Assembly (NCBI GenBank): GCA_947650365.1
Contig: OX393555.1
Span: forward strand, 80,233,995-80,297,994
Source of the DNA: Chamaelirium japonicum
Taxonomy: Eukaryota; Streptophyta; Magnoliopsida; Liliales; Melanthiaceae
Length of the DNA stretch: 64,000 nucleotides
Direction: 5' to 3'
This document shows, piece after piece, positions 58,101 to 64,000 of the stretch. A model generated the notes under the pieces. The model was not told the origin of the DNA, searched no databases, and saw only the letters and a list, made by a program, of their open reading frames with translations. The position numbers and the translations under genes were made by a program. Numbering within the stretch: position 1 is the stretch's first letter; every line of letters begins with the position of its first letter.

Positions 58101-60854
58101 TTGTATATTATTTATAAGGTACGCTTGCTTAGGGCCTAAGAAATCTATAGGAAGCCCTAATCCATGGGAGAAGAAAGAGGAGAATAGAAAGATTTAATTA
58201 TATTATTGAGAAGTGGAGTTTTGGAATTTTGATTTCTTCTTATTTTACACCTATACCCATGGTCAATAGACTCGAGCAGGACTTCTTCTCTCTTCTATCT
58301 TCGTTTATATATCCATTCTCTTCTCTCATCTTCTCTCTCTTTTGTCTTCATTTCTCTCTCCGTTTTCTTGCGACTGGTCGGCTAGGCTCGACATATTTGT
58401 ACTGATAACGTGTTATTGGATAGGAGAAAGAGAGAGCCGTCAAATATGCCCTACCCTAAAGGGGTCGTATATTATTTATAGGGTAAGCTTATTTAGGGCC
58501 TAAGCAATCTATAAGAAATCCTAATCCATGGGAGAAGAGAGAAGAAAACGTGGAGATTTAATTATAATATTAAGAAATAGAGTTTTGGAATTTAGATTCT
58601 TTCTTACTTCATACCTATACCCGTGATGAATGGACTAGAGCATGAGTTCTTCTCTATTCTCTCTTCGTTCTTATCTCTCTTCTTCTCTCTTCTCACAACA
58701 CGTTATCAGCACGAACATGTCGAGCCCAGCTGACCAGTCGCAAGAAAATGGAGAAAGAAACAAAGACAAAAGAGAGAAGAAGAGGGAGAAGAAAAAAGAA
58801 GAGAATGGAGAGATAAATGAAGAGAAAAGAAAGAATAAGCCCTACTCCAGTCCATTGGCTACGAGTATTGGTGTGAAGTAAGTAGGAATCAAAATTCTAA
58901 AACTCCACTTCTCAATACGTATACGACTCCTTTATGGTGGGGCACGTTTGACGGGTCTCTCTTTGTCCTATCTCACAACACATTATCCGCACGAATATGT
59001 TGAGCCCACCCGACCAGTCCTAAGAAAACGGAGAGAGAAACGACGACAGAAGTAAAGTTTTTGAATTTAGATTTCTTCTTACTTCACACCTATACCCGTG
59101 GCCAATGGACTGGAGCAGGACTTCTTCTCTCTTCATTTATCTCTCTGTTCTCTTCTCTTTTTTTTTCTATTTTCTACGCAGTTTTGGACTGGAGCAGGAA
59201 TTTTTCTCCCTTCTATCTTCGTTTATTTCTTCATTCTCTTCTCTCTTCTATCTTTGTTTCTTTCTCCGTTTTCTTGTGACTAGTCGATTGGGATTGATAT
59301 GTTCGTGCTGATAACATATTGGGAGATGGGAGAGAGAGAGAGCCATCAAATATGCCCTACCCTAAAATGGTCGTATAAATATTAAGAAGTGGAGTTTTGG
59401 AATTAATATTCCTTCTTACTTTACATCTATACCCATAGCCACTGGACTGGAATATGACTTCTTCTCTCTTCTCTCTTCGTTTAACTCTTTATTCTCTTTT
59501 CTCTTCTTCTCTCTCTTCTGTCTTCGTTTCTGTCTCTGTTTCGTTGTGACTGGTTAGCTTGGCTCGATATGTTCGTATTGATATCGTGTTATGAGAAGAG
59601 AGAAGAGAATAAAGAGATAAACAAAGAGAGAAGAGAGAAGAAGTCCTGCTCTATGTTATTTAACTAATATATTATTATGAAAAAAACAGAGAGAGAAACA
59701 AAGACAGAAGAAAGGGAAGTAGAGAGAAGATAACGAAGAGATAAATGAAAAGAGAAGAGAGAAGAAGTCCTACTCCTGTTCATTGGCCATGGGTATAGGT
59801 GTAAAGTAAGAAGTAATCTAAATTCTAAATCTCTACCTCTTAATATTTATGCGACCTCTTTAGGTTGGGGCATGTTTGACGGCTCTCTTATTCTCCCATC
59901 TCACAATACTTATCATATAAATAATATACGACACCTTTAGAGTGGGGCATGTTAGACAACTCTCTTTTTCTCCCATCTCACAATATGCTATCAGCATGAA
60001 TATGTCGAGCCCAACCGACTAGTCATAAGAAAATAAAGATAGAAACAAAGAAAAAAGAGAGAAGAAGAGAGAAGAGAATAGAGAGATAAACGAAGAGAGA
60101 AGAGAGATGAAGTCCTACTCTAGTCCATTGACCACGAGTATAGGTGTAAAGTAAGAAGAAATCTAAATTCCAAAACTCCACTTCTGTCTTCGTTTCTCTT
60201 TCCGTTTTCTTACGACTGGTCGGCTAGGCTCAATATGTTCGTGCTGATAACATATTGTGAGATGGGAGAAAGAGAGAGCCGTCAAACGAGCCCTACCCTA
60301 AAGGGGTCGAATAAATATTAAGAAGTAGAGTTTTGGAATTTAGATTTCTTCTTATTTCACACCTATACCCGTGGCCAATGGACTGGAGCAGGACTTCTTC
60401 TCTTTTCTCTCTTTATTTATCTCTCTGTTCTCTTCTATCTTCTTCTGTCTTCTCTTCATTTATCTCTCTGTTCTCTTCTCTCTTCTTCTCTCTTTTATCT
60501 TCGTTTCTCTCTCCGTTTTCTTGTGACTAGTCGGGTAGGCTCGATATATAAATATTGATAACGTATTTTGAGATAGGAGAAAAAGAGAGCCATCAAACAT
60601 GCCCTACCCTAAAAGGGCTGTATATTATTTATAGCGTAAGCTAACTTAGGGCCTAAGCAATCTATGAGAAAGAGAAACGAAGACAGAAGAGAGAAGAAAA
60701 CGCAGAGAGAAACGAAGATAGAATATAAAGAAGAAAAGAGAAAAGAACGAAGAGATAAACGAAGAGAGAAAAGAGAAGAAATCTTGCTCTAGTCCATTCG
60801 CCACGGGTATAGATGTGAAGTAAGAAAGAATCTAAATTCCAAAACTCCACTTCT
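55184..60854. repeat. Monomer array: remainder of higher-order unit 2, then a unit like 31-33.6 kb
   Basis: 55,184-58,550 repeats 35,370-38,820 in direct orientation. 57,900-60,854 repeats about 30,750-33,620 directly, including CTATGTTATTTAACTAATAT at 59,651. A small tandem duplication of about 27 bp (CCCGTGGCTAATGCACTGG then CCCGTGGCCAATGCACTGG) lies at about 56,830-56,875. Monomers occur in both orientations. No gene is seen. Confidence 0.7.
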
Positions 60855-61469
60855 CAATAGTATCATCTCAACGTTATTATGATTATCATAGTAATATTAC
60901 TATAATTATTTATTTAATTATTAAATAATTTAATAATTAGATAATTTAATAATTAAGTTCTTAGTAAAATAATTAATTATTTTAATTATTTAATTATCTA
61001 GTTATTTAATTATTTTTTTAATATTAAAAATATAAAGTAAAATAATTAAATAAATATTGAGAGAGAAGAGAGAATACGTCCTGCTCAAGTCCATTCGCCA
61101 TGGGTATAGGTATGAAGTAAGTAGGAATCTAAATTCCAAAACTCCACAGAAAATAAAGAAGAAAAAAGAAAAGAACAGAGGGATAAATGAAGATAGAAGA
61201 AGTCATGCTCTAGTCCATTGGCCACGGGTATAAGTATGAAGTAAGAAGGAATCTAAATTTCAAAAACTCCACTTCGCAATAGTTCATTTTATTTAGATAA
61301 TTCAATAACTATTTATACTATAATAATTATATTTAATTAATTATTTTACTAAAAACTTAATTATTAAATTATTTAAAATATTTAATAATTAAATATTTAA
61401 TTTAATTTAATTAAAAAAATTATTGTAATATTACTATGATAATCATAATAACGTCGAGATGATACTATT
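60855..61469. repeat. AT-rich terminal-inverted module (copy 3)
   Basis: Direct repeat of 33,625-34,263, with the same ends (CAATAGTATCATCTCAACG; CGAGATGATACTATT), AT-rich halves, and monomer fragments in the middle (about 61,060-61,285). It supports a segmental duplication of this part of the palindrome arm. Confidence 0.7.
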
Positions 61470-61849
61470 AGATTCCTTCTTACTTCACACCTATACCCAT
61501 GGCCAATGGACTGGAGCAGGACTTCTTCTTTCTTTTCTCTTCATTTATTTTTTCGTTCTCTCTTCTTCTCTCTCTTCTGTCTTTGTTTCTGTCTTTGTTT
61601 TTTTTTCTCTTCTTCTCTCTCTTCTGTGGACTTTTGGAATTTAGATTCCTTCCTACTTCATACCTATACCTATAGCGAATTGACTAGAGTAGGACTTTTT
61701 CTCTCTTCTCTCTTTATTTATCTCTCCAGTCTCTTCTCTCTTCTTCTCTCTCTTCTGTGGAGTTTTGCAATTTAGATTCCTTCTTACTTTACGCCTATAC
61801 ACGTGGCGAATGGACTGGAGCTGGATTTCATCTCTCTTCTCTCTCAATA
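61470..61849. repeat. Monomer-family pieces, forward orientation
   Basis: Three forward fragments joined at CTTCTGTGGA(C/G)TTTTGG. The last (61,760-61,850) resembles the left-arm sequence near 740-830. No gene is seen. Confidence 0.6.
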
Positions 61850-62013
61850 TTTATTTAATTAGTTTATTTTATATTGTTAATACTAAAAAAATAATTAAAT
61901 AACTTGTTAATTAATTTTTTAAATAAATTCAAATTATTTAAATATCTCTTATATTATTTATTAAATTAAATTATTAATAATGTGTTTAATAAATTTCATT
62001 TAATTTAAGCTTG
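61850..62013. repeat. AT-rich stretch related to 815-1,000
   Basis: It begins ATATTTATTTAATTAGTTTA like position about 827 in the left arm, so it is in left-arm orientation and opposite to 33,830 and 61,060. A smaller inverted repeat centred near 61,465 is therefore possible. Confidence 0.5.
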
Positions 62014-63300
62014 GCATATTTATGTCTCCGTTCTTTTCTCTTTTTCTTTCATCTCACAACACGTTAACAACACGAATATGTTGAGCCCAGCTGACCAGTC
62101 GTAAGAAAACAGAGAGAGAAATGAAGATAGAAGTGGACTTTTGGAATTTAGATTCCTTTTTACTTCATACCTATACCCGTGGCTAATGGAATAGAATAGG
62201 ACTTCTTCTCTCTTCTATCTTCGTTTATCTCTCGGTTCTCTTCTTTTTTCTTTTTTCTTTTTTCTTTTCTGTCTTTGTTTCTGTCTTCATTCTCTCTTCT
62301 CTCTTCTTCTCTCTCTTCTGCGGGTATTGGAATTTAGATTCCTTCTTACTTCATACCTATATACGTGTGAAGTATAGGTGTGAAGTAAGAAGGAATTTAA
62401 ATTCCAAAATTCCACTTTTGTCTTTATTTCTCTCTCTATTTTCTTATGACTAGTCTGCTAGGCTTGATATGTTAGTACTGATAACGTGTTGTAAGATGTG
62501 AGAAAGAGAGAGCCGTCAAACGTGTGCCACCATAAAGGGGTCATATAAATACTGAGGAGTGGAGTTTTAGAATTTTGATTCCTTCTTACTTCTTTCTTCT
62601 CTCTTCTTCTCTCTTCTCACAATATATTATCTGCACGAACATGTCGAGCCCAGCCGACCAGTCACAAGAAAACAGAGAGAGAAACGAAGATAGAAGAGAG
62701 AGAAGAGAACGGAGAGATAATCGAAGATAGAAGAGAGAAGAAGTCTTGTTCGAGTCCATTCTCTATGGGTTTAGGTGTGAAGTAAGAAAGAATATAAATT
62801 TCAAAACTCTACTTCTGTCTTCGTTTCTTTCCCTATTTTCTTTTGACTGGTCGACTCGGCTCAACATGTTTGTGCTGATAATATATTATGGGATGGGAGA
62901 AAGAGAGAGCTATCAAACGTGTCCAACTCTAAAGGAGTCATATATTATTTATAGGGTAAGATTACTTAGGACCTAAGTAATCTATAGGAAACCCTAATCC
63001 ATGAGAGAGATCCGACGATGGACATCCATCTTTCTTACTTCATACCTATACCCGTGGAGAATGGACTGGTTCAAAACTTCTTCTCTCTTCTATCTTTGTT
63101 TATCTCTCTATTCTCTTTTGTCTTCTTCTCTCTTTTCTGTCTTCGTTTATCTCTCCGTTCTCTTCACTCTTCTTCTTTCTCTTCTGTCTTTGTTTCTCTC
63201 TCTGTTTTCTTATGACTGGTCGGTTGGGCTCGATATATTCGTGCTAATAACATATTGTGAGGTGGGAGAAAGCGAGAAGAGAACAAAGATATAAACATAA
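62014..63300. repeat. Monomer array with a segment matching 6,360-6,770
   Basis: Monomers in both orientations. 62,620-63,010 matches 6,360-6,770 in direct orientation and shares unusual variants (GGGTTTAGGTGTGAAGTAAG, GAATATAAATTTCAAAACTC, TATTTTCTTTTGACTGGTCG). It then carries the boundary motif GAGATCCGACGATGGAC at about 63,007. No gene is seen. Confidence 0.65.
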
Positions 63301-63640
63301 AGAGAATTGTTAAATATTAAATTATCTTATAATACATCATCAACACGAACATATCGAAAGAGAAGAGAGAAGAAGTCCTACAATCAATTAATCGGAATTT
63401 AAATCTCTCTTATAAATAACGTTCATACCTAATCCATATTTAAATCTCTCCTACCTGTAATCAATTAAATATAGGTCTTTTTTCTTCCACTTTGGTTCGT
63501 TCACCTCAATGTTATAATTAGTTAAATAATCATATATTATAATAATGCTACTATAATTTTTTTAATTAAATTAATTATTATATTAAAACAAAGAGAGAAG
63601 AGAATTTAATATGATAATCATAATAACGTTGAGATGATAC
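63301..63640. repeat. Low-complexity and partly unique AT-rich interval
   Basis: Positions about 63,390-63,530 hold sequence not seen elsewhere in the window (ATAACGTTCATACCTAATCC; CCACTTTGGTTCGTTCACC), with two AATTTAAATCTCTC-like segments. The rest is AT-rich and ends in the inverted-end motif ATGATAATCATAATAACGTT. No gene is seen. Confidence 0.5.
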
Positions 63641-64000
63641 TATTGAGAAGTGGAGTTTTGGAATTTAGATTTCTTCTTACTTCACACTTATACCCGTGGC
63701 CAATGGACTGGAGCAGAACTTCTTCTTTCTTCTCTCTTCGTTTATCTCTCTGTTCTATTCTCTCTTCCTATCTCTTCTGTCTTCGTTTCTTTCTTCGTTT
63801 TCTTGTGGCTGGTCGGCTAGGCTCGACAAGTTCGTGCTGATAACGTATTGTGAGATAGAAGATTGCTTATTTATTTTAGTTATTTTATTTATTTTAATTA
63901 ATATTTTCTTAATAAAATTATATAATTAATTCTCTCAATTAGTAAGCTTACCCTATAAATAGACTGGAGTAGGACTTCTCTTCTCTTCTCTCTTCATTTA
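63641..64000. repeat. Forward monomer followed by a partial AT-rich boundary module
   Basis: A forward monomer (63,645-63,855) runs into GATAGAAGATTGCTTATTTA, the same join as at 21,401 (inverse of 14,310). It then continues with AT-rich sequence and a monomer fragment cut by the window end. Confidence 0.6.

Overview
This is plant nuclear DNA (probably a flowering plant) made almost entirely of repeats. No host protein gene, tRNA or rRNA could be supported. The plant assignment rests on a complete CACTA (En/Spm-type) DNA transposon with a TNP2-type transposase and a second Transposase_24/TNPA-like gene, on decayed Ty3/gypsy gag-pol fragments of plant type, on a 181-bp satellite and on very AT-rich filler. 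The species cannot be named from the sequence. The setting looks like old heterochromatin (inference).

Positions 1-34,674 form one very large imperfect palindrome. The left arm (1-17,579, running off the window) is the reverse complement of the right arm (18,144 to about 34,674), with a 564-bp spacer. Anchor pairs were read by eye: an 878-bp insertion element (3,858-4,735 and 29,867-30,744), AT-rich modules (412-1,027 and 33,625-34,263; 10,666-11,551 and 24,282-25,160; 14,135-14,310 and 21,409-21,584), and Ty3/gypsy gag-protease fragments that face each other across the spacer (15,793-17,579 and 18,145-19,935). Between the anchors both arms are filled with one repeat family of roughly 300-420-bp monomers in both orientations. 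Each monomer carries a polypurine/polypyrimidine tract of about 100 bp. The arms have clearly diverged (about 11 differences in one 120-bp stretch aligned by eye), so the palindrome is not a recent or trivial artefact.

From about 31 kb to the end (CACTA element removed) the same monomers form longer direct repeats with a period of about 3.6-3.8 kb. The anchor CCTTTATGGTRGG occurs at 31,764, 35,351, 39,172 and 58,929. One of these units was interrupted by the CACTA element at 39,202-55,180 (15,979 bp, target duplication TCT). A paralogous unit near 58,93x-59,0xx still shows the uninterrupted target.

The CACTA element is read on the minus strand. From its 5' (right) end it holds a subterminal region rich in TACCGACGG/CCGTCGGTA motifs, a GC- and GA-rich presumed promoter/5' UTR, an inactivated TNP2-type transposase gene (53,085-49,487), an inactivated TNPA-like gene (49,225 to about 47,495, with a predicted last exon at 40,004-39,937), and the left subterminal repeats. 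The most unusual feature is a satellite array of about 40 copies of a 181-bp unit (40,052-47,422), which appears to lie inside the last intron of the TNPA-like gene. A transposon with matching ends and a target duplication therefore carries a 7.4-kb satellite as internal cargo. A block of about 11 monomers within the array is duplicated with a period of 1,991 bp, so the array has grown by segmental duplication.
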